In this document: positions 18,641 to 27,921 of the stretch, piece after piece
Position numbering within the stretch: the first letter of the stretch is position 1
Layout of the letters: every line of letters begins with the position of its first letter
Source of the DNA: an uncultured Mollicutes bacterium
Lineage (GTDB): Bacteria; Bacillota_I; Bacilli_A; RF39; UBA660
Reading direction: 5' to 3'
Assembly (NCBI GenBank): GCA_946500425.1
Contig: CAMMVQ010000005.1
Span: 1-58,495 of the forward strand
Length of the DNA: 58,495 nt
Position numbers and translations under genes: made by a program
The notes under the pieces: model-generated
Told to the model about the DNA's origin: nothing
What the model saw: only the letters and a program-made list of their open reading frames with translations
Database searches by the model: none

Positions 18641-20743
18641 TTGAATAAAAGTATGAAAAAAATAATAAATTTATTGTTGGTATTCGTAGTAATGTTTTTA
18701 TTCTCTTTACCAAGCGTAAAAGCAGATAAAATAGGACAGTCTAGACCTAATCCTGGTGACAATCAAAAGTATGCCGGTTTATCTTACTATGTACCGTCTT
18801 TAAACGCTAATAAAAGTATGAAATATTATGTTCTTTACGTTGTAACTTCAGGTGGAACAACGTACCATATATACTGTGTTGAACAAGGGATACATTTGGG
18901 TGAAGGATATGATGCATCCGGAATACCTTCTGAGAGTTATACTTACAATAATTTAAGTGTTGACCAAAAAGGTAAGATATTTCAAATTATGAGTGTTGGA
19001 TATAACGTTGGTACTAAATCTAGTGAACAGGAGTTTGTTAATGCCGCTCATAATAGTGACCTTGATAAACTTGCCGCAACTCAAGAATTAATATGGGAAG
19101 TTGTAAGAGGAGAAAGGAGCGGCGTTACTGGTTTTAACAATTATAGACCAACAACCGGCGCCAGATTCTATAACGTTGTTTCAAATAATAGCTTTACGGC
19201 TAACTTGTTCAACGAATATAAAGCTTTAGTCGATAAAGTTAAATATACGTTTTATAAAGCTCCAAATGGATTTTCTTTAGGAGCGGCTTCAACTACTCAT
19301 AGCATGGATTTTATAAACGGAAAGTTTACTTTAACATTAAACACTGAAAAAGGAGCCTATAAAAACTTTAATGTTTCGGTTCCAAGTGGTATAAATTACT
19401 CTATTAGTGGGGATGGTTCCACAATTACCTTTACAAGTGATAAAGCTTTTTCCGGAGTAAAAGAAGTGAAAATCACCAATAAAAATAATAGTTCTAGCGG
19501 AATGGTTTTTTATCATGACGGTGAAAAACAAGACGTTGCTAGAGGAGGCACTTCAGTTACATATTATTTAAAATTAAGTACTCCTAAATACCAAATAAAA
19601 ATAAATAAGAAGGCTAAACTAGATGGTGCCCCATTAGAGGGAGCTAAGTTTAATATTTGTGCAAACAGTTCGTGTACAAGCATATTAGGTACGATAACAA
19701 CTGACGAAAATGGAGTAGCTACGTTTGATGACATAGATAAGCCCGGTACTTATTATGTAAAGGAAACTAAAGCTCCTCCTGGATATGAGCTTGACAAGAC
19801 CCCACACGCAGTAACCGTAACAACTAGTAATGTTGCTGGGTCTGCAAGTTATGGTACCGCCAATATTACGGATGCTAATAAAGAGTTTAATCTTACCAAA
19901 AAAAGCGTAGATGAAAATGGCGTGGTAACTGATATTGATGACGGATGCGGAACTGATACATATACCGGTCCAGAATTCGAAATAAGAGACAGTAGAGGAA
20001 ATAGTTTATATTTTACTGAACTTAAATCTGGAGAATATAATTTAGCGAATAAGGATACAGAAGGAGCGGTAACAAAACTTAAGACGTGTAACGGAAAAAT
20101 GAAAGTATATACTCTAACGGAGTGTAATTATACGGTAGTTGAAACTAAAGCGCCAGAAGGCCTTACTTTACCGTCTAATCCTTCTCAGACAGTAAACGTT
20201 TGTGGTGCGGGTAAGAACGTATCGTTTACTAACGGATTTGCCGGATTAGAGTTCCAAAAAAAGGATGAGGATGGTAACTTTGTTGCGGGTGGTAAGTTTG
20301 CTTTACAAAGAAAAGAAAATAACGTATACGTTGACGTTTTACTAAAAGAAAATGAACCGGGTTCGTATGTTTATGATGCTAACCTAAAAGAAACTGATGA
20401 AGGAGCAACTTACATATTACTTACTAATGGTGGTATTGCTAGAATATCTAAGTTACCTCCAGGTGAGTACCGGATAGTTGAAAAGGAAGCTCCTGAAGGT
20501 TACGAATTAATTAAAGATAAGGATTCTAAAGCGTTAGTAACCATTAAGGACAGTGATAAAGATGGTTATTACTTAGTTGAGATGATTGACCAAAAGGTTA
20601 ATAAGAATGGTAGTGAGTCTTTTGCGGAGCTTATCATTACGATAATTACCGGACGTAGAAATCCAAATTATCTATTAATAATTCCAGGATTGGCAATTTT
20701 ACTAGTTTTAGCAATAATTATAAGAAAAAAGATAAAAAAATAG
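18641..20743 (+). CDS. Thioester-domain surface adhesin with SpaA/Cna-B-like domains, C-terminal TM anchor and no LPXTG motif
   Basis: Signal peptide; Cys in HIYCVEQG and TQELIW motif typical of thioester domains; SpaA-like GAKFNICANSS...GTYYVKETKAPPGYEL and GGKFALQ...GEYRIVEKEAPEGYEL. TTG 18641 start with GGAGGTGAG inside the upstream gene (ATG 18653 is the alternative). Confidence 0.82.
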   Translation: MNKSMKKIINLLLVFVVMFLFSLPSVKADKIGQSRPNPGDNQKYAGLSYYVPSLNANKSMKYYVLYVVTSGGTTYHIYCVEQGIHLGEGYDASGIPSESYTYNNLSVDQKGKIFQIMSVGYNVGTKSSEQEFVNAAHNSDLDKLAATQELIWEVVRGERSGVTGFNNYRPTTGARFYNVVSNNSFTANLFNEYKALVDKVKYTFYKAPNGFSLGAASTTHSMDFINGKFTLTLNTEKGAYKNFNVSVPSGINYSISGDGSTITFTSDKAFSGVKEVKITNKNNSSSGMVFYHDGEKQDVARGGTSVTYYLKLSTPKYQIKINKKAKLDGAPLEGAKFNICANSSCTSILGTITTDENGVATFDDIDKPGTYYVKETKAPPGYELDKTPHAVTVTTSNVAGSASYGTANITDANKEFNLTKKSVDENGVVTDIDDGCGTDTYTGPEFEIRDSRGNSLYFTELKSGEYNLANKDTEGAVTKLKTCNGKMKVYTLTECNYTVVETKAPEGLTLPSNPSQTVNVCGAGKNVSFTNGFAGLEFQKKDEDGNFVAGGKFALQRKENNVYVDVLLKENEPGSYVYDANLKETDEGATYILLTNGGIARISKLPPGEYRIVEKEAPEGYELIKDKDSKALVTIKDSDKDGYYLVEMIDQKVNKNGSESFAELIITIITGRRNPNYLLIIPGLAILLVLAIIIRKKIKK

Positions 20744-20765
20744 CAATTAATTTGCTATTTTTTTA
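20735..20765 (+). terminator. Rho-independent terminator after the adhesin operon
   Basis: AAATAGCAA-attaa-TTTGCTATTTTTTT. Confidence 0.8.
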
Positions 20766-20817
20766 ATTAATTGGTAAAATGTAGTTAACGTAATACTGTT
20801 TATGGGAGGAATAGGTT

Positions 20818-21075
20818 ATGGAAGTTACACAAGTTTTTGTTCAAAAAGAAGAAAAGGAAAACTCACGAATGAAAGGTTATGCTGAAATTGTTTTAGATAA
20901 TTGTTTAAAAGTTAACGGAATTAGAATAATTGAGGGAAACACCAGAATGTTTGCGGCGATGCCTAGTAGAAAAATATCTGATGGAAAATATAAGGATTAT
21001 GTTTATCCAATAGATAAAAGTTTGCGTGAAAAGATAGAAAATGCAATAATCGAAGAATATAATAAAACTAATTAA
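20818..21075 (+). CDS. spoVG: SpoVG family regulator
   Basis: MEVTQVFV...LDNCLKVNGIRIIEGNTRMFAAMPSRK...KDYVYPI. Confidence 0.95.
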   Translation: MEVTQVFVQKEEKENSRMKGYAEIVLDNCLKVNGIRIIEGNTRMFAAMPSRKISDGKYKDYVYPIDKSLREKIENAIIEEYNKTN

Positions 21076-21102
21076 GAATATGATTTCATATTCTTTTTTT
21101 AA
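21075..21102 (+). terminator. Rho-independent terminator after spoVG
   Basis: AAGAATATGA-ttt-CATATTCTTTTTTT. Confidence 0.8.
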
Positions 21103-21135
21103 TTTATATTACATATATTTTATTAAGGAGGGCCC

Positions 21136-21426
21136 ATGAATAAAGAAAACGAAAGACCTGATTTAATAAATCATAACATTAACATTACCGAAAGACAAAA
21201 CGTATCAATAAGTGGAGTGGTTAAAATTGATAGTTTTGACAGTGAAGAGTTTTTGTTAGAAACTACTGCCGGAGCGTTAGGAATTAAAGGAAGAGACTTA
21301 GAAATAATAAAACTTGATACATATGAAGGAACGATTGTTATTAAGGGTGTTATTGATGGCTTTTCCTATTTAGAAAGTGAGAAAACAAAAAAAGAATCCG
21401 GAATGATTGCAAGGCTATTTAAATAA
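21136..21426 (+). CDS. yabP: Sporulation protein YabP
   Basis: YabP-type sequence (HNINITERQNVSISGVVKIDSFDSEEFLLETTAGALGIKG...) followed by a YabQ-like gene. Confidence 0.88.
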   Translation: MNKENERPDLINHNINITERQNVSISGVVKIDSFDSEEFLLETTAGALGIKGRDLEIIKLDTYEGTIVIKGVIDGFSYLESEKTKKESGMIARLFK

Positions 21427-21698
21427 TGAATTTAGAATCTCAGTTTAAAGTTATTTTTTTCTCTTTTATATATGGAATGTTTTTTGTTTCTACTTATAAA
21501 GCTTTTGTCATTTTTAAAATAAGAAAATGGTTTAATAAGTTTATATTATCATTACTTTTTTGTTTGTTTCACCTTTTTTTATTTTATTTTTTATTATATA
21601 AAATAGATAATGGCGTTCTTAATATGTATGTATTTATATTTTTATTTCTTGGTGGTATGTTTTGTAAACTACTTTACTTTAAAGACAAAAATCGTTGA
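21426..21698 (+). CDS. yabQ: Spore cortex biosynthesis protein YabQ
   Basis: Multi-TM protein after yabP and before a divIC-like gene. Confidence 0.75.
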   Translation: MNLESQFKVIFFSFIYGMFFVSTYKAFVIFKIRKWFNKFILSLLFCLFHLFLFYFLLYKIDNGVLNMYVFIFLFLGGMFCKLLYFKDKNR

Positions 21699-21745
21699 AA
21701 ATTTTAACAACTAATTATATAATGGTTATAATGGAGATGATGTAG

Positions 21746-22033
21746 ATGAATAAATTATCTGCTAAAGAACGAAGGAGAATCGTTTTAACTTCGATTTTTT
21801 GTTTCTTTATAATAGGTTTATCAATTATCTCTTCGGTTGGAAACATAGTAAGCATAAGAGAAAAAAGCGTTCAAAAAAAGGAACTTACCAAACAATTAGA
21901 AGAGCTAAAGGAAGAACAACAAACGTTAAAAGATGATGTTGAAAAACTTAAGAATCCTGAATATGCTGCAAGGTATGCTAGGGAAAAGTATTTATACTCT
22001 AAATCTGGAGAAAAAATTTTGAAGATAGATTAA
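21746..22033 (+). CDS. divIC: Septum formation initiator family (DivIC/FtsB-like)
   Basis: One TM, coiled coil, ARYAREKYLYSKSGEKILKI motif. Confidence 0.8.
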   Translation: MNKLSAKERRRIVLTSIFCFFIIGLSIISSVGNIVSIREKSVQKKELTKQLEELKEEQQTLKDDVEKLKNPEYAARYAREKYLYSKSGEKILKID

Positions 22034-22054
22034 CAAGGCTTGCCTTGTTTTTTG
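22032..22054 (+). terminator. Rho-independent terminator
   Basis: AACAAGGC-tt-GCCTTGTTTTTT. Confidence 0.75.
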
Positions 22055-22090
22055 TGTTTATTGTGTTATACTAATCATGGATGTGAAAAA

Positions 22091-22465
22091 ATGAGTATCA
22101 ATAATACTAATATTGGGGTTTTAGCGTACTTAGGTGATGCTGTTTATGAGCTTGAAGTTAGAAGGTCACTTATAGATATGGGAATTAATAAATCTTCTTT
22201 GCTACAGAAGCAAGCGCTTAATTACGTTAGCGCGAAAGCCCAGTGTGAGATTTTAAAAAAATTAATGGAAGAAGGTTTCTTTGATGAAAAAGACGTGTTA
22301 TTTATTAAGCACGCCAGAAATTATAAGCCAAACTCGAAAGCTAAACATGCTGATGTCTTAACTTATAAATATGCAACTGCTTTGGAAGCGTATTTTGGAA
22401 AATTATATTTGGAAAATAACGTCGATAAGATAAAAATAATAATGAAAAAAATATTGGGTGATTAA
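22091..22465 (+). CDS. mrnC: Mini-ribonuclease III
   Basis: LAYLGDAVYELEVRRSLID...HARNYKPNSKAKHADVLTYKYATALEAYFGKLYL. Confidence 0.9.
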   Translation: MSINNTNIGVLAYLGDAVYELEVRRSLIDMGINKSSLLQKQALNYVSAKAQCEILKKLMEEGFFDEKDVLFIKHARNYKPNSKAKHADVLTYKYATALEAYFGKLYLENNVDKIKIIMKKILGD

Positions 22466-22466
22466 A

Positions 22467-23171
22467 ATGAGGGTATTTGGAAAAAACGTTGTTAAAGAGA
22501 TTTTAAATGGAAAGAAAAAGGTTAGTTTAATATATTTATCTGATAATTTTAATGATAGGGGAATCCTAGATAAGATAAATGATAGGAACATCTTGATTAA
22601 ACGTTTAAGTAAACGTGACATGGATAAACTAAGTGACGGAAAACACCAAGGAATAATAGCAGAAGTAGAAGATTATAAATACTACGATGAAAATAAGATG
22701 TTTTCTAATTTATCTGATAATCCTTTTATCGTTATCCTTGATCATATAGAAGATCCACATAACTTTGGAGCGATAATAAGAACTTGTGAGGCAGCCTTGG
22801 TATCTTACGTTATTATTCCTAAAGACCGCTGCGTTAAAGTTAATGCCACGGTTGAAAAAACCAGTGCTGGAGCGATAGAAAACGTTAAGATAGTTATGGT
22901 GACAAACCTTAATAACACCATTAGAAAGTTAAAAGAACATGGTGTTTGGGTGGTTGGAACCGCCATGGAAGGAAGCGTTAACTATACTGAGATAGATTAT
23001 AGCATGCCAGTTGCTTTGGTTTTGGGCAACGAGGGTGCCGGAATGAGCACCTTAGTAAAAAAGAATTGTGATTTTTTAGCTAGCATTCCAATGAGAGGAA
23101 AGGTAAATAGTTTAAATGCCTCCGTTGCAGCCGGTATAATGATATACGAGGTGGTACGAAGGCGTAGTTAA
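22467..23171 (+). CDS. rlmB: 23S rRNA 2'-O-methyltransferase RlmB (SpoU family)
   Basis: LDHIEDPHNFGAIIRTCEAA, VLGNEGAGMS, SLNASVAAGIMIYE. Confidence 0.93.
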   Translation: MRVFGKNVVKEILNGKKKVSLIYLSDNFNDRGILDKINDRNILIKRLSKRDMDKLSDGKHQGIIAEVEDYKYYDENKMFSNLSDNPFIVILDHIEDPHNFGAIIRTCEAALVSYVIIPKDRCVKVNATVEKTSAGAIENVKIVMVTNLNNTIRKLKEHGVWVVGTAMEGSVNYTEIDYSMPVALVLGNEGAGMSTLVKKNCDFLASIPMRGKVNSLNASVAAGIMIYEVVRRRS

Positions 23172-23185
23172 GGGGGATTTAATAA

Positions 23186-23815
23186 ATGGAAAAAACAAAA
23201 GAATATAAGAATTACGAAGATGACGCCGAACTTATGTATTTGGTATCAGAAAACGAAGAAGAAGCAAACGAGGTGATTTTTAAAAAGTACCAACCCGTAA
23301 TTGAGTATTATGCTAAACAATTTATGTCTTTAGCGGAAGGCAAGGGACTAGATTACAATGATCTTTTTCAAGAGGGACTAATTGGTCTTAACGCCGCAAT
23401 AAATAATTATCGCGAGCATAAAAACATAAAGTTTTCTACTTTTGCGTTTATTTGCATAAAAAGAAAGATGCTTACTGCCATTAAAAAAGCAAGCAGAAAA
23501 AAGCATAGCATTTTAAACGATTCATATTCCTTAGATTATCAAAATAGGCATGATAAATATGATTTTTCTAACAGTATAATTTTATCTAATTCAAGCGTTG
23601 AAGATTTGCTTGTTGGTAAGGAGGATTTAACTAGGTTTTACGGAATGTTAAACGATGAGTTAACCGCTTTTGAAAAAGAAGTATATGAGTTAAGATTAAA
23701 TGGTTTTTCATATGATGAAATAGCAGGGTTATTAAACAAAACAAATAAGTCCATTGAAAGTGCTTTGTTTAGAATTAGAACAAAATTAAAAAAAATATTA
23801 AATAAAATTGACTAA
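23186..23815 (+). CDS. sigH: RNA polymerase sigma-H factor
   Basis: Sigma2 (DLFQEGLIGLNAAINNYREHKNIKFSTFAFICIKR) and sigma4 (LTAFEKEVYELRLNGFSYDEIAGLL); between rlmB and secE. Confidence 0.9.
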   Translation: MEKTKEYKNYEDDAELMYLVSENEEEANEVIFKKYQPVIEYYAKQFMSLAEGKGLDYNDLFQEGLIGLNAAINNYREHKNIKFSTFAFICIKRKMLTAIKKASRKKHSILNDSYSLDYQNRHDKYDFSNSIILSNSSVEDLLVGKEDLTRFYGMLNDELTAFEKEVYELRLNGFSYDEIAGLLNKTNKSIESALFRIRTKLKKILNKID

Positions 23816-23890
23816 TGAAAATATTTGTGCTACTATTTAGTTAGTTAAGCACGTAAGTGTTTTTTATTTTGGAGAAATAGGAGAAAAAAG

Positions 23891-24109
23891 ATGACGAAAG
23901 CAAAAAAAAGAAGAGGATTAGTTACGTTTCTTAAAGATTTTTTTATTGACGTAAAAAAAGAAGGGTCTAAGGTTATTTGGACTTCTAAGAAAAACTTGTT
24001 AAAATATTCTATCGCAACCCTTGTTTTCATGCTGTTTATCTGTTTGTTTTTTGTGGCAACAGACTTAATCATCGCTTTAATATCATACGTAAAGGAGTTG
24101 TTTGGATAA
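23891..24109 (+). CDS. secE: Preprotein translocase SecE
   Basis: FFIDVKKEGSKVIWTSKKNLLKYS plus TM; upstream of nusG. Confidence 0.92.
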   Translation: MTKAKKRRGLVTFLKDFFIDVKKEGSKVIWTSKKNLLKYSIATLVFMLFICLFFVATDLIIALISYVKELFG

Positions 24110-24110
24110 T

Positions 24111-24647
24111 ATGGAAGAGAAAAAATGGTACGTTGTTAACACTTATTCAGGTCATGAGTCTAAGGTAAAGGAAAAGCTTGACATGAGAATTAATTCAATG
24201 GAGATGCAAGAAAATATTTTTAGAGTAATTGTTCCGGAAAGAAAAGAAGTTGAAATAAAGGATGGAAAAAGAAAAGAAAAAGTTAAAAAGTTATTTCCAG
24301 GGTACGTTTTAGTAGAAATGATTATGTCTGATGAGTCATGGTACATCGTTCGTAACACTCCTGGCGTAACCGGGTTTTTGGGTTCTTCTGGTAAGGGAGC
24401 CAAACCAGTTCCTTTATACGATGAAGAAGTAGAACGCATATTTAAAGAAATAGGATACGATAAAGATAACGTAGTAGTAAACTACGAAGTTGGAGATAAA
24501 GTTAAGATTACTGACGGACCATTTAAGATGCTTGCTGGTAAAATCATTTCGCTTGATGTTGACGCTGGCAAAGCAACCGTTGCAATCGATTTATTTGGAC
24601 AAGAAACGAACGTTGATTTAGAGCTTACTCAGTTTACTAAGGAATAA
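24111..24647 (+). CDS. nusG: Transcription factor NusG
   Basis: WYVVNTYSGHE, FPGYVLVEM, VRNTPGVTGFLG, KOW motif. Confidence 0.96.
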   Translation: MEEKKWYVVNTYSGHESKVKEKLDMRINSMEMQENIFRVIVPERKEVEIKDGKRKEKVKKLFPGYVLVEMIMSDESWYIVRNTPGVTGFLGSSGKGAKPVPLYDEEVERIFKEIGYDKDNVVVNYEVGDKVKITDGPFKMLAGKIISLDVDAGKATVAIDLFGQETNVDLELTQFTKE

Positions 24648-24730
24648 TCTTAAAAAAACTATTGCTTTTATCATGAAGGCTGTGTTAAAATTATAGGCGC
24701 AGCTATGTTTACATAGATGAAAGAAATTAG

Positions 24731-24774
24731 TGGAAGGCGCGGATTTTAAACAAGAGCTATTTGACCACTCGCGA
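24731..24774 (+). promoter_or_regulatory. Candidate ribosomal protein L1/L11 leader element upstream of rplK
   Basis: GTGGaaggCGCG...ACCACtCGCG, similar to the motif before rplA. Confidence 0.4.
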
Positions 24775-24800
24775 AAAAATTATAATAGGAGGTGTTTTTC

Positions 24801-25226
24801 GTGGCAAAAGAACTAATAAGAAAGTTAACGTTGCAATTACCTGCAGGAAAAGCTACACCAGCTCCACCAGTTGGTACCGCATTAGGACCATTAGGAGTAA
24901 ATTCAGGTGAGTTTTGCGTAAAATATAATGATGCAACTAAAGATAAGATGGGAGATATAATTCCGGTTGAAATTTCTGTTTTTGACGACAGAAGTTACGA
25001 ACTTAGGTTTTTAACCCCACCAACACCATTTTTACTTAAGAAGTACGCTAAAATAAAATCAGGTTCTGCAAAGGGATCAGCAGAGATGGTAGGAAGTATT
25101 ACTAAGGAGCAACTAAAAGAGATTGCGGAGATTAAATTACCTGATTTAAACGCATATAACGTAGAGAAAGCCATGAATATTGTTGCTGGAACGGCAAAGA
25201 ACATGGGAATTGAAATAAAAGATTAA
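24801..25226 (+). CDS. rplK: 50S ribosomal protein L11
   Basis: L11 sequence (LQLPAGKATPAPPVGTALG...LNAYNVEKAMNIVAGTAKNMGIEI). Confidence 0.96.
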   Translation: MAKELIRKLTLQLPAGKATPAPPVGTALGPLGVNSGEFCVKYNDATKDKMGDIIPVEISVFDDRSYELRFLTPPTPFLLKKYAKIKSGSAKGSAEMVGSITKEQLKEIAEIKLPDLNAYNVEKAMNIVAGTAKNMGIEIKD

Positions 25227-25250
25227 TAATAAACATATAGATTTATCTAT

Positions 25251-25278
25251 GTGGGAGGAAAATCCGCTATAAACCACA
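25251..25278 (+). promoter_or_regulatory. Candidate L1 leader element upstream of rplA
   Basis: GTGGGAGGaaaatCCGCTATAAACCAC just before the rplA ribosome-binding site. Confidence 0.5.
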
Positions 25279-25291
25279 AGGAGGTAAGAAA

Positions 25292-25990
25292 ATGAAAAAG
25301 AAAAGTAGAAAGTATCAAGAAGCTTTAAGTAAGATTGAAAAAGGTAAGGCTTACTCACTTGAAGATGCTGTGAAGTTAGTTAAGGAAACTTCTATTTCTA
25401 AGTTTGACGGAACGGTTGAAATTGCGGTTCGTTTAAACTTGGATACGAAGAAAAATGACCAACAATTACGTGGTGCCATCGTGCTACCTCATGGTACTGG
25501 AAAAACTAAGAAGGTTTTGGTTTTGGCTAAAGGTGATGCTGCTAAAGCCGCTCTTGAGGCTGGTGCTGATTTTGTTGGTGACGTTGATATGATTACCAAG
25601 ATCGAAAAAGAAAATTGGTTTGATTTTGACGTAATCATTGCAACTCCAGAAATGATGCCACTTTTAGGTAAATTAGGTAAGGTTTTGGGACCAAAGGGAT
25701 TGATGCCTAACCCAAAGACTGGTACCGTAACGGTTGATACTAAAAAGGCGGTAGAGGACGTTAAAAAAGGACGCGTTGAGTATCGTACTGATTCATACGC
25801 AAACGTTCATGCCATCGTTGGTAAGGCGTCATTTACTGAGGAGCAACTAATCGATAACGTTAATGCCTTTATGGACGTTATAATTAAATCTAAGCCTCAA
25901 GCAGCTAAAGGTACTTATTTAAAGAATGTTTCTTTAGCTTCTACAATGGGACCTGGTGTTAAGGTAGATTTAAGCTCATTTGACAAATAA
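25292..25990 (+). CDS. rplA: 50S ribosomal protein L1
   Basis: L1 signature ([26 protein letters not shown]...[14 protein letters not shown]). Confidence 0.97.
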   Translation: MKKKSRKYQEALSKIEKGKAYSLEDAVKLVKETSISKFDGTVEIAVRLNLDTKKNDQQLRGAIVLPHGTGKTKKVLVLAKGDAAKAALEAGADFVGDVDMITKIEKENWFDFDVIIATPEMMPLLGKLGKVLGPKGLMPNPKTGTVTVDTKKAVEDVKKGRVEYRTDSYANVHAIVGKASFTEEQLIDNVNAFMDVIIKSKPQAAKGTYLKNVSLASTMGPGVKVDLSSFDK

Positions 25991-26009
25991 CATTAAATAA
26001 TATATTATA

Positions 26010-26150
26010 ATTGTTAGTTAACTTTTGGTTAACTTGGTACCAAAGACAGTAGGAGTGATTTTATCACGTAACTATTTCCTACCGAGGACAAAATCAATTA
26101 TGGTTTTAAGGTCTTTACTTGGTACGCCCTGATAAAGACCTTTTAATATG
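26010..26150 (+). ncRNA. Ribosomal protein L10 leader
   Basis: CAAAGACAGTAGGAG...TTTCCTACCGAGGACAAA core, then AAGGTCTTTA...TAAAGACCTTTT terminator-like stem, upstream of rplJ. Confidence 0.85.
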
Positions 26151-26182
26151 GGTACTTATTAACTAATAAAGGAGGAGAGAAC

Positions 26183-26683
26183 ATGGCAAACAAAGCTATT
26201 ATTGCTAAAAAAGAAGAAGTTGTTAACGAAATAGCTGAACGCGTAAAAAATGCTAATAGTGCTATCTTGTTTGATTACCGTGGTTTAACGGATGCCGAAA
26301 TTACTGATTTGCGTCGTAAATTACGTGAGCAGGATGCTTCTTATAAAGTTTATAAGAACACTTTAACAAAACGCGCGTTTGATAAGTTATCAATTAACTT
26401 AGATGATTGTTTAAGAGGACCATCAGCAATAGCAATATCTGATGATGAAATAGCGCCAATTAAAGTTTTGGCAGAATTCGCGAAAGATCATCCAGCTTTA
26501 GAGCTAAAGGGTGGTATCGTAGATGGAAAAGAAACATCATTAGAAGAATTAAACAAACTAGCAACCGTTCCGTCAAGAGATGGCTTACTTACAATGTTTG
26601 CAGCAGGCTTAATGGAACATGTTAAAAACGTTGCTATCTGTCTTGATTTACACATGCAAGACTTAGAAAAAGAAGAAAAATAA
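26183..26683 (+). CDS. rplJ: 50S ribosomal protein L10
   Basis: L10 sequence (FDYRGLTDAEITDLRRKLREQDASYKVYKNTLTKRA). Confidence 0.96.
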   Translation: MANKAIIAKKEEVVNEIAERVKNANSAILFDYRGLTDAEITDLRRKLREQDASYKVYKNTLTKRAFDKLSINLDDCLRGPSAIAISDDEIAPIKVLAEFAKDHPALELKGGIVDGKETSLEELNKLATVPSRDGLLTMFAAGLMEHVKNVAICLDLHMQDLEKEEK

Positions 26684-26701
26684 TTTTAAGGAGGATATAA
26701 A

Positions 26702-27070
26702 ATGGCAAAGTTAAGTACGCAAGAAATTATTGATGCAATTAAAGAAATGAAGATTCTTGAAGTTAAAGAATTAGTAGACGCTATGAAAGAGGAATTTGGT
26801 GTTGATCCAAGTGCTGTTGCAGTAGCTGCGGCTCCAGTTGCTGGTGCTGCCGAAGAAGAAAAAACTTCTGCAACCGTAGTATTAAAAGATGCTGGTTCAA
26901 CTAAGATTCAAGTAATCAAAGTAATTAGAGATGTTACAGGGTTAGGATTAATGGAGGCTAAGAAAATAGCCGATGAAGGTGGTAACATTAAAGAGAACGC
27001 TCCAATCGATGAAGCAAACGACATCAAAGCTAAGCTAGAAGAAGCTGGCGCAACCGTTGAACTTGTTTAA
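26702..27070 (+). CDS. rplL: 50S ribosomal protein L7/L12
   Basis: L7/L12 C-terminal domain (KIQVIKVIRDVTGLGLMEAKKIADE). Confidence 0.97.
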   Translation: MAKLSTQEIIDAIKEMKILEVKELVDAMKEEFGVDPSAVAVAAAPVAGAAEEEKTSATVVLKDAGSTKIQVIKVIRDVTGLGLMEAKKIADEGGNIKENAPIDEANDIKAKLEEAGATVELV

Positions 27071-27092
27071 GTTAGATAATAAGTACAAAAAG

Positions 27093-27118
27093 AATGCGAT
27101 TATTTCGCATTTTTTTTA
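27093..27118 (+). terminator. Rho-independent terminator after rplL
   Basis: AATGCGA-ttatt-TCGCATTTTTTTT. Confidence 0.85.
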
Positions 27119-27148
27119 TTTGTGTTATAATTCTAATTGGTGAAGATT

Positions 27149-27736
27149 ATGGCGCATTATTTTACTAATGAACAAAATTTAAGGTCAGAAATTAGAAAAG
27201 TTGATGTAATGATTAATGGTGTTGATTATTATTTTTACACTGATAACGGTGTTTTTTCAAAAGGAGAATTAGATTTTGGTACCGGGTTACTTTTGAAGAC
27301 TTTTAAGTTTGATGGTTATCCACAAGAAAAACGAATTTTAGATATTGGGTGTGGCGCTGGTCCCATAGGAATATACTTGTCAAAATTAGGTTTTACCGTG
27401 GATATGTCTGACGTTAACGAAAGGGCACTTCATTTATCAAAAATGGCTCTTAAAGAACAAAGGTTAAAAGCTAACGTGTTTTTTTCTGACGCGTATGAAA
27501 ACGTTAATGAAAATTATGACTACATAATTTCAAACCCACCAATTAGGGTAGGAAAAGAAAAGTTATATGATATAATAATGAACGCTAAAGACCATTTGAA
27601 AGAAAATGGTGAGTTATGGATAGTCATTAGAAAAAAACAAGGAGCGCAAACGCTTATAAGGGACATGAAAAACGTTTATGAAAAAGTTATTATCACGGAA
27701 AAGAAAAAAGGTTATTATATAATATTAGCAAAGTAA
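27149..27736 (+). CDS. RsmC-like class I SAM-dependent methyltransferase
   Basis: MAHYFTNEQNLRSEIRK...DIGCGAGPIGIYLSK...ISNPPIRVGKE; common rplL-rpoB neighbour. Confidence 0.88.
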   Translation: MAHYFTNEQNLRSEIRKVDVMINGVDYYFYTDNGVFSKGELDFGTGLLLKTFKFDGYPQEKRILDIGCGAGPIGIYLSKLGFTVDMSDVNERALHLSKMALKEQRLKANVFFSDAYENVNENYDYIISNPPIRVGKEKLYDIIMNAKDHLKENGELWIVIRKKQGAQTLIRDMKNVYEKVIITEKKKGYYIILAK

Positions 27737-27773
27737 AAACGGAAGCTTAATAAGAAAAATAACATGCATGATA

Positions 27774-27803
27774 AACACAAATGGTAATTATTTGTGTTTT
27801 TTT
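27774..27803 (+). terminator. Rho-independent terminator upstream of the rpoB promoter
   Basis: AACACAAAT-ggtaatt-ATTTGTGTTTTTTT. Confidence 0.85.
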
Positions 27804-27823
27804 GTAATAATTTAAGAAATCTA

Positions 27824-27852
27824 TTGACAATTGTGGACTTTTCTTGTAACAT
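27824..27852 (+). promoter_or_regulatory. Sigma-A-type promoter for rpoBC
   Basis: TTGACA - 17 nt - TAACAT with TG immediately upstream of the -10. Confidence 0.75.
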
Positions 27853-27921
27853 TTTAAATTGGTACTGTGTCTTTATTTTTAGACATGTTCTTTAAAATTT
27901 ATAGTTTAGGGGTGGAAACGC

